DNA of 64,000 nt from Chloroflexota bacterium (GTDB lineage Bacteria; Chloroflexota; UBA11872): contig JAJEGF010000059.1 of assembly GCA_022820025.1 (NCBI GenBank), forward strand, positions 28,807 through 92,806, read 5' to 3'. The position numbers and the translations under genes are program-made. The notes under the pieces were generated by a model. It was given only the letters and a program-made list of their open reading frames with translations. It searched no databases and was not told the origin of the DNA. Shown here in pieces: positions 31,301 to 41,827 of this stretch (position 1 is the stretch's first letter; each line of letters begins with the position of its first letter).

Positions 31301-31415
31301 TTCAGGTCACTTGGACTACACGCCGTATGCGGGCGAGCACGCAACCCAGATCACGCCCTGTCCTGAACGCCTGAAGTACACGGCGTCATGCCGTCGATTG
31401 GCACTCGAGAGCTAG
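28399..31415 (+). pseudogene. Large membrane protein, paralog 3, frameshifted and mosaic
   Basis: The first frame (from ATG 28399) matches the siblings through ALAQ/MAQGLVIGPALWGL, then runs into unrelated residues and stops at 28632. The continuation A-V-N-F-L-L-H-I-F-P-G lies in another frame from about 28557 to 31415. One missing base near 28560-28566 explains this; total length (3,017 nt) is one short of a whole codon number. Joined, it would be about 1,005 residues, with a cytoplasmic-loop insert of nearly 50 residues (around 29400-29560) absent from other copies. The loop Asp present in paralogs 1, 2, 4 and 5 (I-P-D-x2-I-H type) is replaced (I-S-G-S-Q-M-H). G+C falls to 43-47 % in parts such as 29221-29280 and 30121-30180. 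Either a true pseudogene or a sequencing error in a diverged gene. Confidence 0.8.
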
Positions 31416-31497
31416 ACCCGGAGATGCTGCTCCCCAGGTACATCCGGAAGTGTTCATTGGATCACTACGACCAAAACACCTGCTGTCAGGGTGCATC

Positions 31498-34317
31498 GTG
31501 AAGGTTGACGTGACAGTGCTGCCTGGTCTCCTGCTGCTAGCAGCCGAACTCTTGACCTTGGCCGCCGTAGGTTATGTCGTCGCGCGGGCCGCACTCCGGC
31601 AAACCAATGACGCGCTAGCGCTGGCACAGGGGCTTGTGATTGGGCTGGCGCTGTGGGGGCTTACGGTCAATTTCCTTCTGCACTTGTTTCCCGGTTTGGC
31701 CGGAGCTCTGGCGGGATGGATTGTGGTGCTGTCCGTCGGCATCGGACTGGCCTGGCGCCAGCGCCATGACTTGGCGGTTGCACCGCGAACGATTGCTGGC
31801 TTCGGCCTCGCCGGCACCGCGATCTTCTGGATCGCCCTCGCCAGCCGCCAACTGCTGATCATTCCAGATGAAATCCTGCACACGATGGTTCCCGCCACCA
31901 TTCGAGCGGGCGGCTGGCCGCCAACGCTGGGATGGAATCCCGACTTGGCGTTGGCCTATCACCACGGACCAGATCTGCTCGTCGGGCTGTTGACTCCCCC
32001 GACGGGACCTGACCTGGCGTTCACGACGGAGCTGCTGGGGGCGTACGTCTGGACCGCGCTTGTTCTTCTCACGGCAACGCTGCTCCTGCGACGCGGCTCA
32101 TGGGCCGTCACACTGACACTCTTGCCGCTCTTGCTCGCCCATGGCGCGTGGTCCCTCGTCTTCGGCGAGCAGCCCACGCTGCTACAGGTTCCAGTTCCGG
32201 TCGGGATTCCGGAAGCTGGAGTCCGCGCGGCGATTGGCGAAGTCTATTGGCCCGCTGTTGAACTTCCCTGGTCGTCGGAACAGCACGCCGTTCCGCCCAA
32301 TATCTGGAAGCCTCAGTTTCCTCTGACCTACGCCCTAGCCTTTGTTGCGCTGGAACGGATCGCTGCCGGCGCCGGACGGACATGGTCGGCGTCGCTGACG
32401 CTCGCGGCCCTCATTGGCTTCTTGGGACTTGTGGACGAAACGGTCGCGCCAGTCGTGCTTATGCTCTGGGTCGTCGTCGAAGCCCACATCGCTTGGAGAG
32501 CGAGCCCGGACCAGCACGATCGCCTCCGAGCAATCCTCCGAGCGGAATCCGGCCCCGTGCTAGCCGCCATTTTGCTAGCGGTCGGTGGGGGGGTTATCAC
32601 CGGCGTGCTCACCGAGAGTGCCGGTGCGGGAGAACTGGCGGTTGCGTGGCCGACCGATCCGCGCAGACGAGGTGCAGTCAGCTCAATCCTGTCAGTTGCC
32701 GGAGGGCTCGGACTACTCGGACTTGGGTCCCTCGTAGTAATGACTTGCGCCGTAGTCCTGGCTCGACGCGACCGGTTGATTCTGCTTCTTGCCGCGAGCT
32801 TCGGCGTGTTTTTGACTGCGGCGCTGATTTTGAGATACGAGGCCGCTCCGCACGATCTCGCGCGATTCGACGGGCACGCTCGCAACTTCGCGCTTCTGGC
32901 GCTCATGCTGGCGCTGAGCCAGCGTCTAGCCGGCCTCAAACACCGGTGGCGCTACGCCGCCGTTGTCTTGATCGCGGGACTTGTGACGTGGCCAACGGTC
33001 GCTGTGCCGGCGCGCAAAATCGGTCTGGCCGTAGGCCATGGTGTCGCGATTTCCAACGCTCAGCCAGGGCCGCGTGAGTTCGGCGTCTGGTACTGGTGGA
33101 TGGGAAGAAACGTAATCGAGCGCTTCCCATCCAACCAGATCGCCGCTTGGATCAGTGAGCACACCAGCCCAGACGCGCGGGTGCTGACCCCGATTCCCCA
33201 CGCCATGACGGTTACGACAGGACGGCCGAACGCCTCTGGATTCGCGCAGTTCCTGCATCCACGACCAGCAACAGGTCCCGAATACCTTGACTCCATTCGC
33301 TATCTGGAACCGGCGGCGATAAAGCGCCTCGGTTTCTCGTACATTCACGCGCCAGACAGTTGGATCGACAGCTTGCCGGACCGCGCCAGACGCTGGCTGG
33401 CTGATCCCGAGCTATTTGAACTGCTGCTGCGCGAGGGTACGCAAACGCTCTATCGAGTACGGCAGGGATTCCTGCAGCTTGATGTGCCACCAACTCCGGG
33501 TTCCTACGAGGCGTTACGAGAGGCCGTCCCGGACCGGTCCACGGTCTACCTGTCACACGCTAATGGCTCGTTGAACACATTTCGTGCGCTGGCAGTGCTG
33601 CCGCAGGTCCAACTCATGGGCCTGCCTGACGAGGCCGCCCTTCACATCCCAAATCTGCACTTACAAGCGGACGTCCGACCAACTCCGCTCGAGAATGAAT
33701 CCGCTGACTTCGTGGTGACCGCCGCGCAGCTTGGGCCTTCCATGTTTGAGGCGGATGTACGGCACCCGGTCTTTTGGAATGAGGAGATTGCCGTGTATGC
33801 CCCGGGCGGCGCGATCGCGCCCGTTCGGGAGGCTCCGGCGCGGCCCTTCGCGGTTCAAGTGGCGGATGCCCAGGAGAGCGACGGTCGACTCGTCTTCACC
33901 GCAACGCTGACGGAGGCAACCGGCGAAGGCTGGACCGGGCAGGATTGGCTGGTGGTTCCGGCCGACGAATCGCCGTGGGCCCTGCCGCGCATCCGCCCAA
34001 CCGATCCAGCCGCGCAATGGTATGCGGGTCAGGCCAGCCCGCGGCCGGGATCGGTCACGCATCGATACGAGTTCGACCCGCAGGCGGTGACCCTCAGCCT
34101 GCGGGACACGTCGTCGGACGCGGTGAAACTGGATGCGTCGGGCGATCGACTGGATCCCGGGATGTGGATCCTGGCGGTGCGGCTCCGCAGCGAATATCAG
34201 CTTTCTGGCTTTATCCCGGTCGTCAAGGTCGTGGTGGCGGAGTCGGGCAACGTGTCGTATGAGGCTTATGAAGGCAGATACGGAGTCAAGCCTTCGCCAC
34301 GACCGTCGGAGCCGTAG
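31498..34317 (+). CDS. Large polytopic membrane protein, paralog 4 (putative GT-C-like)
   Basis: 939 residues from the GTG at 31498, chosen because the protein then begins like its siblings (K-V-D-V-T-V-L-P-G-L) and AGGG lies upstream; an in-frame start at 31450 would add 16 unlike residues. Shared landmarks: IIPDEILH at about 120, YHHGPDLLVGLL at about 154 (YHYG in paralogs 1, 2, 3 and 5), FDGHARNFALLAL at about 456, TGRPNASGF at about 574 and WTGQDWLVV at about 811. About 12 membrane spans, then a soluble C-terminal half. Last of the + strand tandem; 82 nt separate it from paralog 3. It converges with the epimerase gene. Confidence 0.85.
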   Translation: MKVDVTVLPGLLLLAAELLTLAAVGYVVARAALRQTNDALALAQGLVIGLALWGLTVNFLLHLFPGLAGALAGWIVVLSVGIGLAWRQRHDLAVAPRTIAGFGLAGTAIFWIALASRQLLIIPDEILHTMVPATIRAGGWPPTLGWNPDLALAYHHGPDLLVGLLTPPTGPDLAFTTELLGAYVWTALVLLTATLLLRRGSWAVTLTLLPLLLAHGAWSLVFGEQPTLLQVPVPVGIPEAGVRAAIGEVYWPAVELPWSSEQHAVPPNIWKPQFPLTYALAFVALERIAAGAGRTWSASLTLAALIGFLGLVDETVAPVVLMLWVVVEAHIAWRASPDQHDRLRAILRAESGPVLAAILLAVGGGVITGVLTESAGAGELAVAWPTDPRRRGAVSSILSVAGGLGLLGLGSLVVMTCAVVLARRDRLILLLAASFGVFLTAALILRYEAAPHDLARFDGHARNFALLALMLALSQRLAGLKHRWRYAAVVLIAGLVTWPTVAVPARKIGLAVGHGVAISNAQPGPREFGVWYWWMGRNVIERFPSNQIAAWISEHTSPDARVLTPIPHAMTVTTGRPNASGFAQFLHPRPATGPEYLDSIRYLEPAAIKRLGFSYIHAPDSWIDSLPDRARRWLADPELFELLLREGTQTLYRVRQGFLQLDVPPTPGSYEALREAVPDRSTVYLSHANGSLNTFRALAVLPQVQLMGLPDEAALHIPNLHLQADVRPTPLENESADFVVTAAQLGPSMFEADVRHPVFWNEEIAVYAPGGAIAPVREAPARPFAVQVADAQESDGRLVFTATLTEATGEGWTGQDWLVVPADESPWALPRIRPTDPAAQWYAGQASPRPGSVTHRYEFDPQAVTLSLRDTSSDAVKLDASGDRLDPGMWILAVRLRSEYQLSGFIPVVKVVVAESGNVSYEAYEGRYGVKPSPRPSEP

Positions 34318-34392
34318 CCGCAGGCGCGTCCCGCCGGCGCGGTGGCCTCCCGAGGCACGGGATGGCCATGCGATCCGCGAATGAGCTTCGGA

Positions 34393-35418
34393 TCAAATCA
34401 ACTGCTCGCGCCAGGTCTCCGGCGCGTGCTCGCTTCCGATCTCAAGACTGTCCGGCAAATAGACCGGCTCACGCGCACCTACCTCGCGCGCCCAGCGCAC
34501 CATGGCCTCAACACCCTCGCGCAACGAGGTCGTATTGCGGAAACCCAGGATCTGTTCGGCCGCGTCGTGCGCGCAGTAGGCGTTTTTTACCTCCAGTGGT
34601 CGGCCGGGCATGTACTTGGGTTCCAGGCCGGCCGGCCACGGTCCACCGTCAAAGAACACGTCTCGAACGACATCCGCCAGTTGATTGATCGAGACGTCCT
34701 CCGACGAGCCAACGTTGAAAATGCGGCCGTTGGAGTGGTCGCTGAGGCCACCGTCAACCATCACAGGATTCGTGTCGCCGATGTACGAGTACGCGCGCCG
34801 CTGTTCGCCGTCACCGTAGATGTGGAACGCGCGGCCCCGCAGCAAGGCGTTGATGAAAATCGCCACGACGTTGCGATACGGGTCAGCCAGGTTCTGGCGC
34901 TCGCCGTACACGTTGTGCGGGCGAAAGATGGCGTAGTCAAAGCCGTGGACCGCCGACAGATGCTCCGTGGCGGCCTCCATGGAAGCTTTCATCGCGGCGT
35001 AAACGTCTTCCGGAAGGCGCGACATCGATTCTTCGAACGGCGCCTGCTGCGCGCCGTACACGCTCATCGAACTCACGAGCACGACCTTCGAGAGTCCGTT
35101 GGCGATTGCCGGCACCAGCGTGTTCAGGTATCCGACCACGTTGTTGTCCATCGAACTGAGCGGCGTGAACTGGCTGCGTCCTTCGGTGGCGTCGGCCGCG
35201 TAGTGGTAGATGACCTCAGGAGCGGCGGACTCGACCAGTTCGGTTGCCGCCGCGCGGTCGGCCAGGTCGCACTCGACAAACTCGGCGGCCGGATTGACGT
35301 TCTCGACGTAGCCGCCGATCAGGCTATCGGCAGCGGTGACCTCGTGGCCGTGGTCAAGCAGTCGGTCCACGGCATGGCTTCCCATAAAGCCGGCCGCGCC
35401 GGTTACCAGCACGCGCAT
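34393..35418 (-). CDS. NAD-dependent epimerase/dehydratase (UDP-sugar 4-epimerase-like)
   Basis: 341 residues, ATG start. Extended SDR: TGAAGFMGSH Rossmann loop at residues 6-15, D-L-A-D near 51, Y-H-Y-A-A-D-A near 71, catalytic Ser in VLVSSMSVYG, and Y-A-A-M-K near 140 as the YxxxK pair. FRPHNVYGERQN and R-A-Y-S-Y-I-G-D follow, typical of nucleotide-sugar epimerases of the GalE/WbpP kind. It would supply an epimerised sugar nucleotide for surface glycan assembly. It sits between the tandem membrane-protein array and tRNA-Thr, on the strand opposite the array. Exact sugar not predictable. Confidence 0.88.
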   Translation of the reverse strand: MRVLVTGAAGFMGSHAVDRLLDHGHEVTAADSLIGGYVENVNPAAEFVECDLADRAAATELVESAAPEVIYHYAADATEGRSQFTPLSSMDNNVVGYLNTLVPAIANGLSKVVLVSSMSVYGAQQAPFEESMSRLPEDVYAAMKASMEAATEHLSAVHGFDYAIFRPHNVYGERQNLADPYRNVVAIFINALLRGRAFHIYGDGEQRRAYSYIGDTNPVMVDGGLSDHSNGRIFNVGSSEDVSINQLADVVRDVFFDGGPWPAGLEPKYMPGRPLEVKNAYCAHDAAEQILGFRNTTSLREGVEAMVRWAREVGAREPVYLPDSLEIGSEHAPETWREQLI

Positions 35419-35610
35419 GGGCTGCTTCAGCGCACTCCAATCAGCGTGGGCGAGTCAGGCATCGTGGCGCCGGGCGTCCGCCGCGCCGCGGGGATTCTAG
35501 CCCAGAGCCCCAAGAAGCTCGCCTGATCCGGCACCCTTGCAGCGCTCATCGCGGCTCTGGCTCAATGCCGCGCGCGCAGAGCAGAACGCCCCACGGTGCA
35601 CACTGGCCGC

Positions 35611-35686
35611 TGGAGCCCAGGGTGGGACTCGAACCCACAACCTGCGGTTTACAAAACCGCTGCTCTGCCGATTGAGCCACCTGGGC
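35611..35686 (-). tRNA. tRNA-Thr (TGT)
   Basis: Minus strand: acceptor GCCCAGG/CCTGGGC, D-arm with GGCTCAATCGGCAGAGC, anticodon stem GCGGT/ACCGC with loop TTTGTAA giving anticodon TGT (codon ACA), T-arm GTGGG-TTCGAGT-CCCAC, discriminator U and encoded CCA (35613-35611). It is the second tRNA-Thr in the window, with a different anticodon. Confidence 0.97.
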
Positions 35687-35769
35687 GGGGATCAAGTATG
35701 AGGGTACTGGCCCCGATGCCCGTGCACCCGTGACGGCGCGAGAAATCCGCGCGAACGAATCGTTGGTGG

Positions 35770-36321
35770 CTACGCCTGGCTGCGGATGAACGCGATGAAG
35801 TTTTGCAGTTCCTGCTCGGACATGTTGGGGAAGGCCGGCATGCCGTTGCCGCCTTGCATGGCCTGCTCACGGATCCGGGAATCGGGCAGGTTCTCGACGG
35901 TGCGCTTTCTCAGCTCCGGCCCAATTCCGCCGCTCAGGTCGGTGCCGTGACAAGCGATGCAGCCCAGCGCCGTGAACTGCTTGCGGCCCTCTTCGGCGGC
36001 GCCGCTCAGGGAAGCGATGGCTACCGGAGTTTCGGTCGCGCCCGCGGCTTCCGTAGGCTGCGCGGCTGCCACGGCCGTGGGAACGGCCGTGACCGGAGTC
36101 ACGGCCACAATCGCCTCGGCCACGCGCGGCGTGGGCGACTCTACCGCCGCTGCCGGTGTCCGATCCGGCGGCATCGTGATCTGCGCCACCGGGGGCGCGA
36201 CCACGACCGCGCTGGTGGTAGCCACCGGGCGGCTTTCCCCGCACGATGCCAGCACACCGGCGAGTAGCAGCGAGACGGCCAGCGCGCCGATCAGGCGGCG
36301 GCTGGCACTCAAGCCGGTCAT
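35770..36321 (-). CDS. Cytochrome c family lipoprotein
   Basis: 183 residues from the ATG at 36321 (GAGGAGA upstream). An N-terminal signal peptide ends in a lipobox, L-L-A-G-V-L-A-S-C near residue 24, so the mature protein should be lipid-anchored outside the cytoplasmic membrane. A linker of about 80 residues rich in Ala, Val, Thr and Pro follows. The C-terminal domain is a single class I cytochrome c: heme-binding C-I-A-C-H and a Met ligand in GGNGMPAFPNMSEQEL, ending LQNFIAFIRSQ. It probably carries electrons to or from a membrane complex. No oxidase or reductase gene lies nearby, so the partner is unknown. Confidence 0.92.
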   Translation of the reverse strand: MTGLSASRRLIGALAVSLLLAGVLASCGESRPVATTSAVVVAPPVAQITMPPDRTPAAAVESPTPRVAEAIVAVTPVTAVPTAVAAAQPTEAAGATETPVAIASLSGAAEEGRKQFTALGCIACHGTDLSGGIGPELRKRTVENLPDSRIREQAMQGGNGMPAFPNMSEQELQNFIAFIRSQA

Positions 36322-36424
36322 GCGGTCACGGTCTCCTCGGGCGCAGGCGCGCCGTCTTGTGATTGTATTCACAAAGTCCGTTCGCCGCTAATCCTCACGG
36401 CAAGTCCTGGGTGCTTACGAATGG

Positions 36425-38422
<1,998 letters not shown>

Positions 38423-38563
38423 CGATCACCCTCGCCGGTCTATCGGGTTGGCCCGAGCGGAACTGAGGCTAGGGAGCGGCCTCACACCCGTCAACCCCGA
38501 CCCCGCCGACACACCTGCCGGCTTCGTCTAACCCACGCCCTCGAGTCGCGCATCCAGCAACTC

Positions 38564-40792
38564 TCACGCCGTAGTTATGTCAACATACGTCGGGCTCGAC
38601 CAAGCCATCTGACCGTCCAATTGCAGCACCCGCACGTGATACGCGTGAACGCCGTCGGGCGGCGCGGAGTCGAACCAGGACAGCTCGGCGTCCAGGGGAC
38701 CGCCGTCATGCGGCAGCGCTTGCAGACGCAGATGCGCCCCCAGGCCCTTCGCCTTCACGAATAAGGGACCGTCCTCGATTCCGGCCAGTGGCTGCGCCAC
38801 GGTCAGCGGCTCGGCCGCGAATTCGATCACGGGATCCGTCGCATCCGCTAGCTCCAGCCACAAGCCGTCGTAGTCGCCCGCCGTCTCGCTGGTCCATGCC
38901 ACGCGCTGCCCGACGCCTCCAGTCAAGCCCTCTTGGGGATGGTCGAAAGCGAACGGCGAGACGTCACGGATCCGCGCTCCCTGCACGGTCAACTCACCAT
39001 CCCATGTCTGCTTACGCCCGCGTGCAATCCGCAGATTCCCTGTCCAGGCCACCAGGACGTGCGCTGGGTCGCCGGCCGGCGTCCAGCGATGCACCGGCTC
39101 GCCGTCCCGGTAGACCGCGATCTCGATAATCGGCGCTGTGCCGTTGACCCGAACGTCAACCGGCACGGCACCGTTCGCGGCGGCATCGGCGCCCATGCGC
39201 GCGCCGGCGATTTGCGTGTCAATCAGGATCCGTGCGCCGGTTGTTCCATGACAGTGACGCGAGTGCAGGCCGGCCCATATCCCATCGCGCGTTAGTTCCG
39301 CCGCGCGAATGCAGGCCAGGCCGCCGTTCACCGGCATCTCGTTGGCGTTGGCCAGCGTCGCCGCCGGCCGCCCCATGTGGTCGTCGCTGCCCGCCAGGAA
39401 ACCTACCCGAACTCCGGTCGCCAGCGCCTGTCTCAGGAACCACTCGGAGGTGCCATGCGCCGAGTGCACTTCCACCACTGGCTCCAGCGAGGGGTCGATC
39501 CAGCGCAATTCCGCGCGACGGCCGCCCACGTGCGGCAGCAGCATCACGTCGTCGCGTCCGCGAAACCGCGCGTAGAGTTCGTCCAGATTCAAAGCGTCCT
39601 GCGCGGGATCCAGCGGCCGTCGGTCGCCGATCAGCCAGTGCCCCGAGCGCCAGATGTCGCCGGCCTTCGGAACGCCCCGAAATATCACGTTTCGGTCGCC
39701 GCCCACCTCGGTGTTGCCCGACCACTCGTAGCCGTGAAAGCACACGAACTCGCCGTCCTCGTGGATCGCCTCCACCTCGCGCCGCAACCGCGCCCAGAAC
39801 TCGTCCGTGATCTGGAAGTCGTTGCCCTGGTGACAGGTAAAGTCGGCGCAGGCGAGATATCTGGCGAAGTGGAAGTAGTCGGCTGAGGGATTGGTTCCTA
39901 CGGTCTCGCCGCTCTGTCCGTGCAAGTCGCCCCACCAGCGCCGCTCGGCCGGAAGCTCGGCGCCAACCCGGACCGGGTTGCTGGTGGCTCGCAAACCGCT
40001 GGTCTGGTCCGTGACCTCCAGTCGGACTACACCGCAATCCTCCAGCGTTAGATTCTGGATGGGTATCACGGGCCCTGTGCCGGCTGCCGCGCCGCGCACG
40101 TCGTGGCCGTCGCCGACCTGTAGCGAGGCGCCGGACACCTCGGCTGGATTCCCCCAGACGTCTTCGAACCGCGCATGCACCGCAAACGGCTCGCCCGCTT
40201 TCACGTCGCTGGGGGCAATGGCTGCCAGCCGAACCGCCGGCCCGGCCACGACCGGAAACGTCAGGAAACCGTCCAGGTCCAGGAACTCCTGCGCGCCCTT
40301 GCAATCGACCGAGACCTGGAACTCGAAGGCCTTCACCACCGTCACGGGCGCGCGGATGCCGGGACTGCCGCCGGAGGTGTCGCCGAACGTCAGCTCGAGC
40401 CGGTCGCCCGGCCACAGCCCGCCATCGTCGGTATGTACGGTGACAGCAGGCACGAACGGCCGCCGGTGCCCACGCTCATTGAAGCGGGCCACGGGCCGCA
40501 CCGTACCCTCAGACACGGTCCGAACTGCCAGATAGCCGGGCGCGGCGGGATCTTTAAGCTGCGGCTCGCCCAACCCCGCCTGCGCACGCCAGGAAACTCG
40601 AACAGCGCCCCGGTCATCCACCCCAGACGCACCGGCGGTGTAGATGATGCGAAACGTCACCGGCTCGCCGGCCACGCCCGGCCCGGCAATCTCAAGCCTG
40701 GCCGAACCGAGAATCCCGTCCGCGATGTTTCTATCCACGATCTCCAGCCCCGGGCGCTTCAGAAGCTGCGAATTCTGCCTTGCCACGACCAA
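38564..40792 (-). CDS. DUF3604 family protein (PHP-like metal-dependent hydrolase fold)
   Basis: 742 residues. The central part matches the DUF3604 pattern: W-W-G-D-L-H-G-Q-S-G-E-T-V-G-T near residue 285, FTCHQGNDFQITDEFW, FHGYEWSGNTEVGGDRNVIF, LLPHVGGRRAEL, VEVHSAHGTSEW, and GSDDHMGRPA with a late H-C-H-G-T-T-G. The many conserved His and Asp suggest a PHP-type metal centre. The N-terminal roughly 260 residues look like beta-sandwich modules, and the last 150 another beta-rich region. No signal peptide is evident. Biochemical function of the family is not established as far as I know. Nearest neighbours are acs and the decayed membrane-protein copy. Confidence 0.88.
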   Translation of the reverse strand: MVVARQNSQLLKRPGLEIVDRNIADGILGSARLEIAGPGVAGEPVTFRIIYTAGASGVDDRGAVRVSWRAQAGLGEPQLKDPAAPGYLAVRTVSEGTVRPVARFNERGHRRPFVPAVTVHTDDGGLWPGDRLELTFGDTSGGSPGIRAPVTVVKAFEFQVSVDCKGAQEFLDLDGFLTFPVVAGPAVRLAAIAPSDVKAGEPFAVHARFEDVWGNPAEVSGASLQVGDGHDVRGAAAGTGPVIPIQNLTLEDCGVVRLEVTDQTSGLRATSNPVRVGAELPAERRWWGDLHGQSGETVGTNPSADYFHFARYLACADFTCHQGNDFQITDEFWARLRREVEAIHEDGEFVCFHGYEWSGNTEVGGDRNVIFRGVPKAGDIWRSGHWLIGDRRPLDPAQDALNLDELYARFRGRDDVMLLPHVGGRRAELRWIDPSLEPVVEVHSAHGTSEWFLRQALATGVRVGFLAGSDDHMGRPAATLANANEMPVNGGLACIRAAELTRDGIWAGLHSRHCHGTTGARILIDTQIAGARMGADAAANGAVPVDVRVNGTAPIIEIAVYRDGEPVHRWTPAGDPAHVLVAWTGNLRIARGRKQTWDGELTVQGARIRDVSPFAFDHPQEGLTGGVGQRVAWTSETAGDYDGLWLELADATDPVIEFAAEPLTVAQPLAGIEDGPLFVKAKGLGAHLRLQALPHDGGPLDAELSWFDSAPPDGVHAYHVRVLQLDGQMAWSSPTYVDITTA

Positions 40793-40896
40793 TCGCAGAA
40801 GTCGGCCGGCTGTTCGGTGAACCCCGCAATTGATGCGATCGCTAGACCCCGAGCGGCACCTGGCCCCGACGATCGCAAGCTATGAGCCAACTCACG

Positions 40897-41727
40897 CTAG
40901 TCAAGCAGCCTCGCCCCAGGGGCGCCCTCCGAGACCGTGCAAATCACACATCCCGGCTCCAGCCCCGAGCTGCATGACTCCGTGCGGCTGCAGCGCCAAA
41001 AGTCGGATGCTGAGTGCAACCAGCAGGGCCAGTAGGGCAACGTTGCGCGCGTGCCCGCCAAGTCTCGCCACGTCCCGCGCAGCCTCATACGGCAGAACGA
41101 GACCCACGAACAGCAATGCACGGCTCGCCGCAACAAGGGTCGGCATGAGTCGCTCGCGTCAGTGCAGTATCGTTGCGATCCTGGCGGGCAACGGCTGACC
41201 GAAGCCCACGAGCGCGTTGCCACCCGGCAAGGCTTCGAAGAAACCGGGGGCTTAAGGTCACCCCGGGTCTTGTTCTACCCGAAACTCGGCCTCCCGGCAC
41301 GCCGGGCGGTTCCGCCAAGTGACCCGGAAACACCCCACCGCCGAGGTGGTTTACGGATCGGTGGTGGTGAGGATCTGGCTACCGGCCAAAGTCTTCCAGA
41401 AGGCGGCCAGCCTCGCGACGGTGAATCCGGCGATGGTGCGTGACGGCAACCGCAGCGTCGAGACTTTGTACTGGACCAGCCAGGCCGCGAGTGTCAGTGT
41501 GATCACTCAGGCCATGAGTGCCCCGTAAGTCGTGGGGCCAAATACAGCGCAAAGTAAACCCGTAACCCCAAAAGCGCCGGCCCGATCACCATTCCTTGGG
41601 CCAGCGCCATGGCGCTATCCGTCTGACCCAGCGCCATGCGCGCGACCAGGAAGCCCACGGCGGCCAGTACCGCCAACTCGAGCCCAAGCAGCAGCAGGCC
41701 GGGCAAGACCGCCGGATCCACCGTCAC
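40897..41727 (-). pseudogene. Decayed copy of the large membrane-protein family
   Basis: Three pieces on the minus strand align in order with the intact copies. 41727 down to about 41560 encodes VTVDPAVLPGLLLLGLEL...ALAQGMVIGPALLGL (N-terminus). About 41490 to 41340 encodes RLPSRTIAGFTVARLAAFW...LTTTDP followed by a stop (residues about 95-125 of siblings). About 41145 to 40930 encodes L-G-G-H-A-R-N-V-A-L-L-A-L-L-V-A-L (residues about 430-490). Frames differ between pieces, and about 300 residues between the last two plus the whole C-terminal half are missing. It lies directly downstream of intact paralog 5, on the same strand, so it is probably the relic of a second minus-strand tandem. Confidence 0.8.
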
Positions 41728-41827
41728 ACCGACCATCCGTGCCGCATGTCCGCCGGAGCTCCTTCGACAGAGCACCAATAGGCCACGCCGGGCAACGCAA
41801 TCGACGGTTCGCGAGCTCGGCGATTGC

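Noticed and set aside
22607..34317. Assignment of the paralogs to the DUF2298/Chlor_Arch_YYY membrane family
   Set aside because: Size, hydrophobicity and Chloroflexi link fit, but the motif here is YHYG (YHHG in one copy), not the YYYxG I recall for that family, and the C-terminal half does not match what I know of it.
40793..41827. Small open frames between the DUF3604 gene and paralog 5 as independent genes
   Set aside because: The ones with recognisable sequence are ordered fragments of the large membrane-protein family; the rest resemble nothing.
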